A stretch of DNA of 64,000 bases from Triplophysa rosa (taxonomy: Eukaryota; Chordata; Actinopteri; Cypriniformes; Nemacheilidae), in NCBI RefSeq assembly GCF_024868665.1, contig NC_079904.1, positions 21,373,530 through 21,437,529 of the forward strand. Reading direction: 5' to 3'. Numbering within the stretch: the stretch's first letter is position 1; the number at the start of each line of letters is the position of its first letter. The notes below the pieces were generated by a model that searched no databases, was not told the origin of the DNA, and saw nothing but the letters and a program-made list of their open reading frames with translations. The position numbers and the translations under genes are program-made. Shown here one piece after another: positions 1 to 12,884 of this stretch.

Positions 1-395
1 ACAGGAAGATAACTAACACCTATTGTCATCCTCTCCTATAAATTAAATAAAGCAATCCATCTTCCTGTCAGAATCTATTAGTCTCTTCGGGGGAGGACTG
101 TCATGAAATCAGCCCTCCTACTTAGCTTCTCCGCAAATTTGACTTTTGAAAACACACCGTTGTGTTGACACACTTTAGGACAGCCATTTTAAAATGCAAA
201 TTTGAAGAACCCTCAAATGTGTATTTTGTCAGGTCAACTGAAGTCATTTGTCTTGTGTAAATGTTAGTTTGTTTGCTGTGTTTATTAGTGGTGTGACAGT
301 TACACATTTTTAAGCGCTGGCTAAATAAATTTAAATTTTTTAAAGAATGACTGCTATTTTTGGATGTCTCATAAATGGCTCACGGGCGTTTAGAG

Positions 396-675
396 AAGTG
401 GTTCTCACACTGGGGGCTCCAAGATGGATCCAGGGGGGCCACAGATTTTGTGGCATTTTATGAAATTTTGAAATGTATTATATTTTATGCAATCAAACAT
501 AAAAAAATAACACCACCAACCAAAAGAATTGATGTTCCAGCATTGTATAACTGAATATGTTTTTGGTTTAATTAAAATGATAAGTTTAAGATTATAAGTC
601 TTTATTTGAGGGGGCCGCAAAGTGATGGACCCTACACAAAGGGGGCCTAACAAGGAAAACGTTTGAGAACTACTG
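396..675 (+). mobile_element. hAT-like non-autonomous element, copy 1 of the 'GGTTCTCAAAC' family
   Basis: The 280-bp element has inverted ends: AAGTGGTTCTCA on the left, and TGAGAACTACTG on the right, whose complement is CAGTAGTTCTCA. It is flanked by a perfect 8-bp direct repeat GTTTAGAG at 388-395 and 676-683. Short inverted ends of this type with an 8-bp target duplication are the hallmark of hAT transposons. There is no transposase, so it would have moved in trans. Related copies lie at 29460-29722 (same orientation) and 60553-61648 (opposite orientation). All share a GGGGGCC-rich stretch just inside the ends and an internal segment containing GATGTTCCAGCATTGTATAA. Confidence 0.88.
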
Positions 676-1845
676 GTTTAGAGTAACAATTGTATATTTT
701 TTCAATGGACTTTCCTAGAAATGTGGTCCAATGTGGTCTTTTGAACTTGACTGTCTGTAACCGACTGATGTGCAAAATGAAGATTAGCCATTGGTCAAGT
801 TTAAACTCGATAATAGCAAATCCCATCTCATGCTAAATAGAAGAGGAATTCCTAAACGACTCGGGTAACGTTTGACAGAAAAATAAGTTTGTGTTTCTGA
901 ATCAATGTGATGTTTCTCAGTGGTCACGTTTGCTGTTTATTGGTGTGAGGACCTCATTGGCATGTGTGTGCTGTAGGCAGTAAGGTGTTGTGGCCGAACG
1001 GGAAGGATTGCGGTACTTTGCATGGCAGGCTTTCCTTTCTCTCTCTTGTTTTTCCTCGCGTTTCGCTAACTCAAGACGCCAGCTCGTCCATTGCCTTTCA
1101 TGCAGCTCCTGAAAGCCTCTGTTCTCGCCCTGAAATGTCTCATCAGTTCGGCTAAGCACATCTTCAAAGAGAGGAGAGAAAAAATCTGGATGAGAACGAA
1201 AAGCAAACAGAGAAGGGCTGAAGAAGGCTGCTTGGCTTCACAAATAAAAATGCTACATCCAAATCTGCAAACCCACTCATTTGAAAGAGGTCACTTTAAG
1301 CTTTGTGAAGAACTCGACCCCAAGGCAAGTCCTATGTTTATGAGAGATTTTATAAAGATATTTTAATACAAAGACATTAATACATTTCTGATCACTTTCA
1401 TCCCAACGTTTTCCTGTCAGCTGATTTGAAGAATTCTGTTGATTTTATCCGTGTGGAAGACACCTCCCATAGATTCTTCTCCACCTGTTTCGCAGATGGG
1501 GAGCAGGTCGGCCTCTCCGAGGGCATTTGTGAGACTCGTTTAGCATTTGATAAGGATTGAAAACAGATAACGGACAGACCTCTGCAGCCCAGTTCAATGG
1601 CTCACAAAGGAGATGAATCGCCTGTCCTCTCGGTGGCTTCACGCGTCTATCTTTTTGTTTACACATCCGAGACTCCCTGGAGAGGGATGTCATTGACTGA
1701 GACAGGCAATGACATCTCAAGGAGGAATTGTTGAGATGGGGCTGGACAACTTTAGCTGTACCCTGAGGTGAAACTACTGTATCCAGTGAAGGTGATTCAC
1801 AATTAGCATATTAGCATGACAGCAGTGTTGAGGGAGAACTTATGG

Positions 1846-2500
1846 CGCTTTTCCAGTGCATAGTACTGCACGGTACGTCGCGGTACAGCTCACTTTTTGG
1901 GGGTTTTCCACTGGGTACAGTACCTAGTACCTGATACTTTTTATAGTACGACCTCGGTTGAGGTTCCAAGAGTACTGTACCGATACCAAAATGTGATGTG
2001 TTTACACACAGATCACTGATTGGGCAGCGAGAATCATTACCCACGTCATTGGATTTGCAACACATGAATACGCGTTTTAATACGTAATATTGGCATTTAG
2101 TTATATGCTTCGTGACAGTAAGATAGAGATTGAGACCCTTAATGCAATGTTAAATGCTACATTAGCTTTCCCTCATGCGCCGTCGAGCAAACCAAATGAT
2201 CGTTGTCTGCTCTTTGCTGCAAGATTTCCCAAACTCTCTGGTATTTTTAGCAGTATTTTGTTTTGCTGCCATCCACCATCGATATGCTCCATATATCTCC
2301 TGTGTTGTGCGTGTGTTTATGTTGCGTTCAGAATTATGTTACGGCAGTAAAGGCGGCGCAACTAAGACGATACGTTTATAATCCCCACCCACGTTGAAGC
2401 GGTACTAAACTGCTGTGGAAATGCAAACTGACCCGAAGTGAAGTGAGCTGTACCGAGCTGAGTCGTACTAAACCTGACGGTGGAAATGCAGTGGAAAGTC
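1846..2500. mobile_element. Inverted-repeat MITE, about 655 bp
   Basis: The left end (CTTTTCCAGTGCATAGTACT, continuing to GGTACAGCTCAC) is mirrored by the right end. There GTGAGCTGTACC is followed by GTCGTACTAAACC and GGTGGAAATGCAGTGGAAAG. The inverted repeats are about 60 bp and imperfect, with a few indels. The open frames inside (for example on + at 2090-2350) have no recognisable domain and are ignored. The superfamily is uncertain because I could not define a clean target duplication; exact ends are good to within about 5 bp. Confidence 0.72.
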
Positions 2501-2975
2501 AGCAAAAGTAGGAGGATCTGGGGCGCACAGAGCTGCGGCCTGGCGACGTTCTGACGCGAGCCAATTAGAGGACACCCTCAGGTCACCTGCCTGCCAAACG
2601 ATTGTGAACCTACATAAACAGATGCACATACAATATATATGTATTGTATATTAATCAAATTAAATTAACCAACTACATTTATAAATAATACTTTTAATGA
2701 ATACGAACACAACTACCAGGCGAATATAGTGTGAATAAATTATTTAGCAATTTATCATATATGTTGAACTTATGTTTAATGGTCTTCTTCTCTGGATAAT
2801 TTGGTGGGGCGGCGTCCCAGCGTCCCCCATTGACAAGCCGCCACTGGTGGCAGTATCTCTGTGCAGCTTTTTTAGCTGACTTACTTTAGCACTTTAGACA
2901 TTTTATTTCACGTTGTTTATCAGGGCCACAGGTATAATTTAATGTTTTTGTATTAGCGCAAATAGATCCCCCTAA

Positions 2976-3445
2976 AATAACTTTAAAGGGCCAGTGTATG
3001 AAATTAAGCTCCACCCCTCCCTTTCAAAGCACTATGGTGGCTGCCACACAACTAAGATTCCTTTTTTTTTTTCCGTCAAAACAATTCACCAAATGCAGTT
3101 ATGTGGGACCTGTAGGCTACTCGAAATCCAATTTTGCATAGACTACGCATCTGACATTCTTAATTTTTCATATCATAATAATTGCTCAAAATTTCGTCAC
3201 TGTTTTATCACGGTATCAAGAAAAAACAAGTTCAAGAAAAATGTCAGCCAATATTTTCTGGTATGGCATGTTTTACTTCCGATAAAAATGTTTAATATTT
3301 AACCTGTTTTACTAGAACAGAATGATTTTATTTTGTTTTAGTTACTCTAAGTAATGTTTTTTTCTCATTTATAATCAAACTGTAAGCATTCACATTCAGC
3401 TCCTTATACAAAGCATACACGCAGTGTAACTTTAAACCACTTTAA
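2976..3445. mobile_element. Possible short inverted-repeat element
   Basis: The left border ACTTTAAAGGGCCAGTGTATG is roughly complementary to the right border CGCAGTGTAACTTTAAACC near 3420-3440. A sudden start with TTTAAAGGG followed by gene-free AT-rich filler is typical of fish MITEs. The inverted repeats are weak and no target duplication was found, so this is a tentative call. Confidence 0.35.
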
Positions 3446-4859
3446 AAAAAATAGTTTGCATTCTGGAAATCTTGATATTCAGATAATAAGGTGCTTCGAA
3501 TTATCACTGTATTTTCAAGTTTGCACGATAACGATATTTTGCATGTTCATTATTGTGATATTATTGTATTATTGAATTCAGGCACATTCAGCATAGACCT
3601 AGCTAACAAAAACGTTTTGCTAACATTCCCATTTCCTACGCGTTTTGGAAAAGTGTGGATTTTTATTGGATTGTTTTCCAGGTCTGGATTAGTATGGAAA
3701 AAATAAAATTGAGTATGGAGAAAATTATGAGTTTCCAGACTATTGCCGTATTCGGTTTTCTAAAATATAACATTAAGAATTTCTGATAACAAATGTATTT
3801 TTATGAAGTTTGGAGCATGTTTCAAGCGCTGCCAAAAGATCGGCGCTAGACCAAATCTGCTGGACTGTTTGCGCTCCCAACTTGACACCCGTCAAAATTT
3901 AAATAATGAACCTGACTAAAAGGCAGATTGTAATATCCAATAATGCAAACTACAAAATGCTGAAACGAGACAAAAACATGATCAGACCATCACTAGTTCT
4001 TCATAAACCACATGGCTTTGACTCAGGCGCGATTATAGGTTGTGTTGAGCCCATTAAAACAATATTATTTGCAAACATTTCAAACACATCAATGAATTCT
4101 TGTTCTTTAATTCTATTTCTATATTATTTTAACTATTTTTAATAAAAAACAAGTGTCTACAACTTTTGTAATTTGATATCTTTCTTTAGCTACACAAAAA
4201 GTCAAAGGAAAATGGCTTACATTTTCATTCCAAACCCAAATGCTCTTGAAAGATTGATTGTATTTCAATTTGGCAATATTTGTATAAAAATATCAATTGA
4301 TCAAATCACTGATAAACATAAAAAGACAGACATGGTTTTAGCTATTGTTATCTAATTTGCACTCCAATTGTTCTTAAATGCACACATGTAGCTCAAGAAA
4401 CTATAGAATTTTTTTGTTTTTGTTTTTGGACCTCGGTATTTCTAAAATCATGCGTATGGCCCGAATTGAACGTCGTCAGATTTTGAAAAGAAGTCCAGAA
4501 GTTAATGGACTTTAATTCTCTTTTCATGTTCATTAATGAATTATATTTCACCAGTCCTTCTGTTGCTGTTGGTTGAAGGTTTACAGTTATTTAATTTGAC
4601 AAATGATTAACATTGCACTAAATTCCAATCAAATGTCGTGCATTGAACATGTCTTGGTTTGGTGTTCATTCATTTGTATGAGGTATAGCTACAACAGTCC
4701 ACGGATTATTTGGCAAAATATCATAATAATATACATGTGAACAGTTTGATTTTTAAAACCACGACTTTTTCCAGATGTTCAATATGGTCTGAAAAATCTT
4801 CAGGGAAGTGTTTATGTTTTAGTCTGGAAAAGTATGGAATTTCGAAATGGAAAATGTGT

Positions 4860-5065
4860 AGGAACCCTGATTTTAGGGTATGAAAACATTATTTCAGAAT
4901 GTTTTAAAGGTTCCACTAATTTAAGAATAACATTTTCAGAACAATGTTTTCAGAACATTACTATTTTAGCATTACTGCAAGATTTCTTTTTGATAACTTT
5001 GAGATAACGTTTAGAAAATGTTCGAAAAAGTTGTTAAAGCGTTTCCCGTTTGCTGGGGAAATGTT
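4860..5065. repeat. Interspersed repeat rich in GAACATT/GAACGTT words
   Basis: The stretch repeats words such as CAGAACATT, AACATTTTCAGAAC and GAACGTTTG, and includes GTTTGCTGGGG. This word pattern matches a repeat type I know from fish genomes. No terminal structure or coding potential is seen, so the assignment rests on word content alone. Confidence 0.35.
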
Positions 5066-6405
5066 CTTCATATCTGCAGAACGTTTGACAAAGATTTATG
5101 AGTGTCATGATTTTCGTCATATTACTGCCCTAAACCAGCAACCGACATTCTGCAAGAGAACATTTTGTTACTAAATGTAAATTCGCATTGGTCCCAAATC
5201 CCACATAAAGCATCAATAAAGCAATCGCTTCCACTGCGGGCAGACAAATTGCATGTCACTGGCAGCACTGGTTAGGACGCAGTGTAAGGTCACTTTGTGT
5301 TTTCACAGTGTATGTTGTAAACATGCACATGTTGGTGTGTGACTGCGTTTCATCCAGATGTCCTCAGTGGTTCTCACCTCATGTTAGGTGAGGATTGTGT
5401 TTATTCTGGAGACACACCCCAGCCATAAATCATTCACCGAGGGTTGAACAGAGTTAGAGACCACATCCCCCGATGTCTGTCTATGTCCTTCTCCCACTGA
5501 TCAGACTCTCGCCCGGCATTCATCATCTCCCTTAGAGCTCTTGGATAAATAGAGGACGTTCAAGTGCCTCTAGGCGTGTTAAATTGCACATGTTCAGCAA
5601 GAAGGCATCAAAGCGTGTGGACGGAATGAGACTTCTGAAGATCATATGGAGAGAGCTCAGCTCAAAGCTTCATAGACTCAAAGCGAACAATAATACAAGC
5701 TTCTCTTAACAAGAGTAATAATTCATGTTCTTGACAGGTCTGGTTGGAATAATAGATGGTCTTAGGAGTGCATTTCTCATACAAGAATTTCTTTCAGTAG
5801 TTATAAAACCAGTAATGGTTTCATACCTCTATTCTTCAGAAATACATTTTCTTTCCTTCATTTGTAATTTATAGAGTGCTGCAACTAGTGTCCTTTTCAT
5901 GTTTTTGGCCCATTGCTGCTTTACTGATGAGAACTGAAAAGACAGATGATAAGATGAAGAGGGTTGGGAAATGATGCACGCCAAGCATTGTTTGCATCAC
6001 CCGCGCAAGCATCAGAGCATGTGCAACTTCTAGGTCACGTTTCTGACAAACTATAGGGCTCGCAAGGACACAGTGATATGGTATACGGTTTAAGCATGTT
6101 CTGAAAAATATATGCAGTATATATTACCAATACTTGCTCATGCAAAAGTGGCCTGAGTGTTTTTTTAAGAGCTTGATGGCAATTCCAGAGTTACGGATGT
6201 GACATTTTCAGTCGAGACTTGACATATCAATTATGTTATATTTTAATTTTCATGAGTCCATTCATGAGGAATTTGGACAGTTATGGATGTGACAGTTCCG
6301 GTATGGATGTGACAATTCACTTACCTGACTATAGAAAACTATAAACCACAAAATATTGACATCTGCCCATTAGGATGGTGAAACCCTATGGTAAACTAGA
6401 TTTTT

Positions 6406-6773
6406 TTAAAGTCCCAGTGAAATTAAAAATAACAATGCCTATTTTTTCGTGAAATATTGCAGCGTTTATTGTAAATAGATTATCAATGTGGGTCATTCTC
6501 GTTTTAAAAAACCGTGTGCCCTCATAATCTTTAGTTAAAATTTGAAAATGCACTTCCTTAGATGACGTATGTTAGATGGCTTAGGCGGAGCATCCGTTAA
6601 CTCCTCCCCCTCAACTGTCAGTCTGCTGCCAGTTCCATTTCCAAACACATCGGCTGTTTTATACATCCAATCAAATCGCAGAGAAAGAGTAGTGAAAAAT
6701 TCCATTTCACTCGGAGATGCGTCAAAATACGGTAGTAAAAACGATCGCAACTTCCGGTTCACGGGGACTTTAA
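6406..6773. mobile_element. Inverted-repeat MITE with TTAAAGTCCC ends
   Basis: The left end TTAAAGTCCCAGTGAAATTA matches the complement of the right end, CACGGGGACTTTAA, giving about 16 bp of inverted repeat (TTAAAGTCCCxGTGAA). The 368-bp interior has no convincing coding frame. Open frames of 75-77 codons on both strands are opposite readings of the same noncoding DNA. The superfamily was not determined. Confidence 0.7.
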
Positions 6774-7430
6774 GGTTGACATTTCTATCGGATTGCCCTT
6801 GAGGTAGTTACTTAGTGGTCAGTATTACCACATGTTTTGTTTACAATGTTTTATTCGCTGTAAATACCCTGTCTACATCATCACGGCAGAGTAAACAGTG
6901 TGCTGGCTCGGCAAGCACTTCTAAGAGAGCCATGCCGTTATGTAAGAGCACAAAGGTCAATGCTGTCGAGCACTGACATCTTTCTCCTCTGAAGAGATAT
7001 CAAAGCCAAGTGAGCTGTACATTACTGTCCTTGTGTTTACTGTACAGATACGGGTCCAAGCTCGGTGTTGTTAAGATATTATCTCCTCGAGTGTGTCTTC
7101 ATTGATAGTTGTTTGCCATGGCAACAGCAGCAATTTTTTGCACCATTGGCTGTGTCCTGAATCACACTATGACAGTTTATGACAAGGCACATGGGGGTCC
7201 TGATGGTGGAAGAAAATATAAATATTCTCTGGGTCCCAAAATAATTTGGCAGTAGCGAAAATAGTGACAAAATCAATTTGCTTTAAAGAAGGAAGGAAAA
7301 TCAGATCATTCTTATGCCATTAGTTGAGGAAATGTTGATGCTTTACACATAGCACTGTGGTGCTTTTTAAAGCTGCAATATGTGACTTTTTTGGTTAAAA
7401 ATAAACAAATTAAAGAAACTTTTATTCATA

Positions 7431-7800
7431 CACTGCAAAAAAAAAGTAATTTTACTGTTATTTGTTTAGAGATTTTTCATGTATGTCCAAAAAACTGTAA
7501 TGGATTTTCTTTAAATTTTACGATTTGAAATATGGTCAAAAAACGTCATTCTACATACAGTAAAAAGACTGCAAATTTACAAGAAAACCAGAAAAACGTA
7601 TTTCATTGTATATTTCTGGAGCCACAGCTGCCAGAAAATTGTAGTTTTTTTACGGGATATATTTTTGGATGGGATTTTTTTCTCTATATTTTTAACATTT
7701 GTCTACTTTTGAAATACGGTCAAAAACCGTCAAAGAAAAACGGTGGAAATGTTGAATCTTACAGAATATTTCTAGTGCCCCAGCAGCTTTTTACAGGTTT
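7431..7800. mobile_element. 'CACTGTAAAAA' type element, degenerate copy
   Basis: The left border is TA followed by CACTGCAAAAA. Inside are repeated short segments such as GCAAATTTACAAGAAAA, CTGTAAT and CAGCTGCCAGAAAA. A second copy in the same orientation lies at about 47860-48202 and shares the words GCAAATTTACAAGA and CAGCTGCCAG. The 150-codon open frame crossing it (7532-7984) is AT-rich, low in complexity and not a gene. The right end near CAGCTTTTTACAGG is approximate. Confidence 0.5.
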
Positions 7801-8779
7801 TTTTCCTTGTACATTTCGAGTCAATTATGAGGGATGTTGTGTGTCACGGTTGATTTTAGATACAGTTCTTTCATCAGATGACTCAAGGAAGGTTAAGTTG
7901 AACACATTTTGTGCGCTTTGGTTGTATGCTAAACATTTTAACAGATCATCTGGCCATTCTATGCTTACAGAAAATGTTGTGTAAAGGGTTCTGCTTGAAT
8001 AACTGTAATAGAGCACCTCTTGTGCCACTTGTGTAATGAATTGATAATCACATTTGTATTATCACAGTTTTATTCTAAAATACAGAGTGCTGTTTCTGAT
8101 CTGGATGATATATTCGTATGGGAAATATGTTCAAATGGCTGATGACGTTATTTCTTTATACCTGGTTTCCTCAAGCACACGGGCTGTTCGGCACTGCAAG
8201 GCATCGGAATGCCAAGCAGGCAAGAGTTTTTCCCTAGAGATGACTGAATTATGAATGAGACTTCACTTGCAGCCGTCTTTGGATGGGTTATTCTTTCTAA
8301 TGGTGCGTCCTCTCTCTCCGAGGGTCTTCTGATGCACCACCTGACGTCCGTGGTATGATGAATGGGTTGGGGCGTCTGGCTTTAGAATTAGACTTTTGTG
8401 AACTTTGAATTTGAGGAATTTTTAAATATTCATCTAAGCATCGTGGACAGCTTTGGTTATTCTTTCTGTCTTTCTCTTGCTGTAGTGCCTGTATGGTGAG
8501 TCTAGCAGAAACTGTCAAGAACATTCCAAAAATCAAATAAGAAATTACTGTTATTTATTTTTATCATTATATTATCATTATTATTATTTTATGCATTGCA
8601 ATTAAAATATATATATTATTCAAACTGCTACTTTGCATTGCAGCAATGAGAATTTAGGGGCAAAATATGTCATTAAAACAACACAAAAAATATAACGATT
8701 CTATGTAGTAATTCCTTTATTATTCATATACTGTATATATTTCTTGAATCACTGTTCACCCCGCAACACTACTCATTTG

Positions 8780-8960
8780 CTCTTTCAACGATTAATCGCA
8801 TCCAGAATAAAAGTTTTGTGTTTACGTAATAAATGTCCGTGCATATGTATTTAGTAATCCATATAAAAAAGATATATTTTATGTTTGTTATTTTTCTTAT
8901 GTATATACATGTGTTTATGAATACAATGTTAATATTCACCGTGCGCAGACATTTATTATT
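8780..8960. repeat. Fragment of the 'CGATTAATCG' repeat family
   Basis: The start CAACGATTAATCGCATCC, followed by AATAAAAGTTTTGTGTTTAC and then ATGTATATACATGTG, resembles the elements at 34424-34640 and 61735-61890. Only one end is clear and the other fades into AT-rich DNA. An AT-rich simple tract with ATTATT repeats lies just before it at 8545-8600. Confidence 0.5.
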
Positions 8961-10173
8961 ATAAACATCGCTGTAAGAGTGAACACCCCCTGAGATTAGC
9001 CGTATTACATTTTTCATTTTATCGAGTCTTTGTTTTGCTCCTCCATCGAAAATTCTACGGAGAAGCGTGAGATTGACGGCTTTCAGAGGAGAGCGAAGGG
9101 GGATAGAGAAAAGGAGAGGCTGGAGCTGTGGCTCTGAGTTGCATACATTTCCCAAACACCTCCACCATCATGCAGCCCTCAGGGGATAACTACTGAAAAC
9201 TGAAATAAAAACAGCAGCTCTTCTCTTGTCTATCTGCCGGCAACAAAGAGTGTGTTAGAGCCGGGGTTTGTGTGTGAATGTGGCTGGACTCTGACTTGTC
9301 TGACTTTAAAGAAAGTCTTTGAGAACACCTTCAAATGTTGCAGATTTGGTGCAGCGTGCAGGCTGACGTTAATGGTGATGACATCACACACATACGCAGA
9401 ATATTCACTTCTTTTGTTGAAAAAATTAAAAATCAAAAATTATTTTTTTCGAACTGGTAGGGGGTTAACAGTCAAAGGCTCTTTTCGCTTTCTGTCTTCA
9501 ACCGACATGTGCAATAGAACCTTACTGAAGTGACTGATTTAGAGCTCTACATAGGCAGCAACTCTGATTGGCTGTTTTAACAGAGAGGCGGGACTTTCTT
9601 CTATAGCCACCATATTCCCGTTGTGCTTCATTCGATTCATTTTTTGACAGGTGGTCTCTATTTATTAGAATATATCCGCTGGCTACCCATGCGGTTCAGA
9701 GCCATTTTTCTAGCTGAGAGACACCACACAGTGTGTGGAAGCCCAAAAGTCGTTTGTCATGTTGCATTAAACGTCCATAGTCATTTATTTACCTCATGCT
9801 ATAAAAATGATAAATCAAAACACTTAAATAAAACTCAACACTACAACATTTGCAATAATGAAGTCTAATGGTAATGTAAGTGGGACTGCTGTTATCATTC
9901 CAATTTATCCTCAAATGTCTTTTAAGTCCTCAATATTTAGCATTTTAAAGCATCATGAGCATGTAGGCAAGAAAAAGAAGGCACGATAACTTCTTTTGTC
10001 CGGAATGTTAGAAAGCATGTATATTTCTCTCAAGATGGCATTGATTATAGCTATAATTCTTTCAGTAATGAAAAATGCTTTATTAAAAGAAAAGTTACAT
10101 CTATATTACAATCCGACCGGTGTTCATGTATTTAAACAACACTCTGATGTCCGAGTCTATTGACATGAGTTGA

Positions 10174-10454
10174 GTCGGCCGATAATTGATATCGGTTGAT
10201 AAAAGCAAGTTTTCACACTATAGTTTAACAACAGAAGTTGACCAGGGCTGATATAAACTGTCAATCAAAAGAGGACAGAAAAATGCAATGAATTTGTGCT
10301 CTGTGTATATGAAATGTTTAGAAACATCACCAGTTTGATGTTCAATATTAACATTAAAGAAAATATTCAAGTTAAGAAATCTGTATCGGCAGATATCACC
10401 ATGAATTATTGGTTATCGGTATCGGTGGAGAAATGTAGTATCAGTACATCTTTA
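10174..10454 (-). mobile_element. hAT-like MITE of the 'GATGCACCGATA' family, degraded copy
   Basis: The sequence runs from GTCGGCCGATAATTGATATC to GTACATCTTTAGT, matching in order the internal words of the family (TCGGTTGATAAAAG, GACAGAAAAATGCAATG, GGTGGAGAAAT). Its orientation is opposite to the copies at 36965, 40659 and 43422, and the same as 49622. The left terminal repeat is eroded, so no target duplication can be tested. Confidence 0.65.
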
Positions 10455-12603
10455 GTACACAGAGATGCCGCCTATGTAGAGCGTTCCAAACTTAGCGTCC
10501 ACAAATGGAGGTCTGTTATGATTAAGGGTCCTAGCTGCACAAGCAGCCAGTTGGTTATGCGACAAAAATTTCACATGCAGTAAACTAATGAGAAACTAGT
10601 GCTGCGTGTGATTTTCAAATCTGTGTTTGTTTTGGCTGTTGACCACATAATTACAAGAACAAGAATGTATACAAGAGTGATTACAGATAGGTTGGTCAAC
10701 TGATCCGATCAACGTCCATTAACAAGACAAATGAGATTGAGGCAAAATAATTATGGTTATGGTTCATCTTAAATTATTCTGACCTCTTTGGCCATATCGT
10801 CATTCAAAATATGCTTGAATCATTTGTCAATTAAAACCACGTAATCTAAGATTTATGCTTTGAAAACAAGTAATATGTGCACTATGCAAAATAGCTTCAA
10901 ATAAATGTGTACTTTTTGACCCTCAGATTCCAGATTTTCAAATATTTGTATCTCCGCCAAATATCGTAACAAACCATACCTCAATGGAAAGCTTATTTAT
11001 TAAGCTTTCATATGATGCCATCTGTTTGCTAAAAGGGGACTTTGTAGTCCAGGGTGACATACAGTATTTGCTTGGACAATGAATGCGGAGTTTTTGATTC
11101 GCAGATGTGTTTAAAAAACTGGGCATACTGGACGTCATTGGAAGTCTATGTGACGTTGTGTTATCCTTATTGTGCTAAACAAAGGCAAGTCTTCCATTTG
11201 CTGATGTTTCGACAAGTTTCTCCTCTAGAAATGCATTTAAGCTGATAGTAACAGACTTGAACATTTTGTTGAGGTTTGTTGTATTTTGCGCATTGATTAT
11301 GTTTTCAATTGCAGTGTTCTTGCTTGTTCGTCATGACACTGTTGTTGCAAAAACAGCCAGACTGCAGAATTATGACCTAAAAATTTGGACATTTCCGCAA
11401 AGCCAGTTATTTGCATTAGCAACATAATTCTAGTTTTTACCTACCGTATGCATCAAGCAGATGTAATAGTAAAGAAACAAAAACAAGCTTTTCCGCTCCT
11501 TGTTTTTGTTTATTGTACGGTGAGTTGAATCCGTTTGCCACGCATCACCCTTTATCAGCACGTTTCCGTAATGAAGTTTTATAATGAAGTTTTCAACAGC
11601 CCTGAAATTCCATTAAGAAGAGGCAAACCGCGGTACGTATTGCACCAGAAGATGCAATTTAGCCATAATGAATTCATACATAAAACACCAGACTTTCAAA
11701 AGCTTTGAGTATTCATTAAAAGCAGTCCATTTGTGGCATAATTACAATCTCACTTCCTTTTAGCCTTTTTCTTAACACCGACGCTTAAATGCAAAACACC
11801 GCCTCGGCCGATCAACACTGGCCCTGCGAGTAATTCTCCGTCTACCTGCCAATTCCACGGCATTTAAATGGACACATGCAATCGCTTGATGCGATTCAAT
11901 TTGGCAATTAGCTTTTTTCAACGCAGGCATTTGCTAAGCCAACCCATGCGGGTTCCATTAAAAATGAGGTGTTCGAATGGTGTCTCTTGTTACTTAGCAA
12001 ATCCACTGAGTGGGATAATTGGCTCCCTGGGGTGCAGTGTAGATGGAGGATTTTATGGCATCCTACAGCAGCGTGGTATATAAGGACAATTCCCTAAAGA
12101 CTTCGCTCAAATCCGTGGTGCTTCTCATACGGTTGGAGATCGGTGCGGTACGCTGAGGAACCCAGTGGTTTAGATTCCCATGGGTCAAGATATTACTCCG
12201 CGTCTCGAGCATGTCATTTATCTAATAAGAGAGAGGGATGACCTAGCACAGACACATTAGTTCAGGACAAGGTAGGTTGACCCAGCGCGGCGGCTCTTGT
12301 ATATATGCAGTACATTCTCTTTCAACTCACTCCCGTATGTCTTTCTGTCACCGGGGATTCAACCCCATCCGCTTGGCCTGATGTCGCTTCTCCTTAAGGA
12401 ATATTAACCAGCTGGGTCCTCAAGCCCAGATGTGCAAATGAGATGGTACGATCTTAATAACAATCGAATGGTGGAGAAAGCGCCAACGACCGCAATAAAA
12501 CCGCCGGTGCACCTGCGTTCCCTCCGTACAGTAGCTAAAAACCAAATAGACGCTTCTTCATCCGTCGGTTTGTTCCTCAGCAGCTTCTGCGTTTGCATTT
12601 CTA

Positions 12604-12660
12604 GGCAGTCATGGTCTAATGGTTAGAGAGTCAGACTCGTGACCAGAAGGTTGCCGGCCC
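12604..12660 (+). mobile_element. Truncated tRNA-derived SINE head
   Basis: GGCAGTCATGGTCTAATGG and GTTAGAGAGTC resemble the A-box half of a tRNA, and GAAGGTTGCCGGCCC resembles the B box, at normal tRNA-like spacing. The sequence does not fold as a good tRNA and lacks a 3' acceptor arm, so it is a SINE promoter region rather than a tRNA gene. It stops abruptly where the next repeat (12661) begins. Confidence 0.65.
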
Positions 12661-12884
12661 AGGATGTTGATAACCAAACAGCGGTTGTACCCTTTGACTT
12701 CTATTGCGTGGACACAAAACCAATGCAAGTGAATGGCTGTCATCGCTGTTAGGTCAGCAATATTTTTCAAAATATCTTCTTTTGTGTTCTGCGGAAGAAC
12801 GAAAGTCATACAGGTTTGAAATGACAAGAGGGTGATTAATAAATGATGACAGAATTTTCATTTTTGGGTGAACTATCACTTCAA
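12661..12884 (-). mobile_element. MITE of the 'TAGTTCACCCAAAAATGA' family
   Basis: Read on the minus strand it begins near TGATAGTTCACCCAAAAATG, then has ATTCTGTCATCATTTA and CATACAGG-type words before the conserved middle (AGAACACAAAAGAAGATA). Other copies are at 27375-27612, 27905-28203, 53013-53134, 58316-59130 and 63930-64000. The left part is cut off next to the SINE fragment. Confidence 0.7.

Noticed and set aside
7532..7984. 150-codon open frame on the + strand
   Set aside because: It is low-complexity A/T-rich sequence in a degenerate repeat, with no family match.
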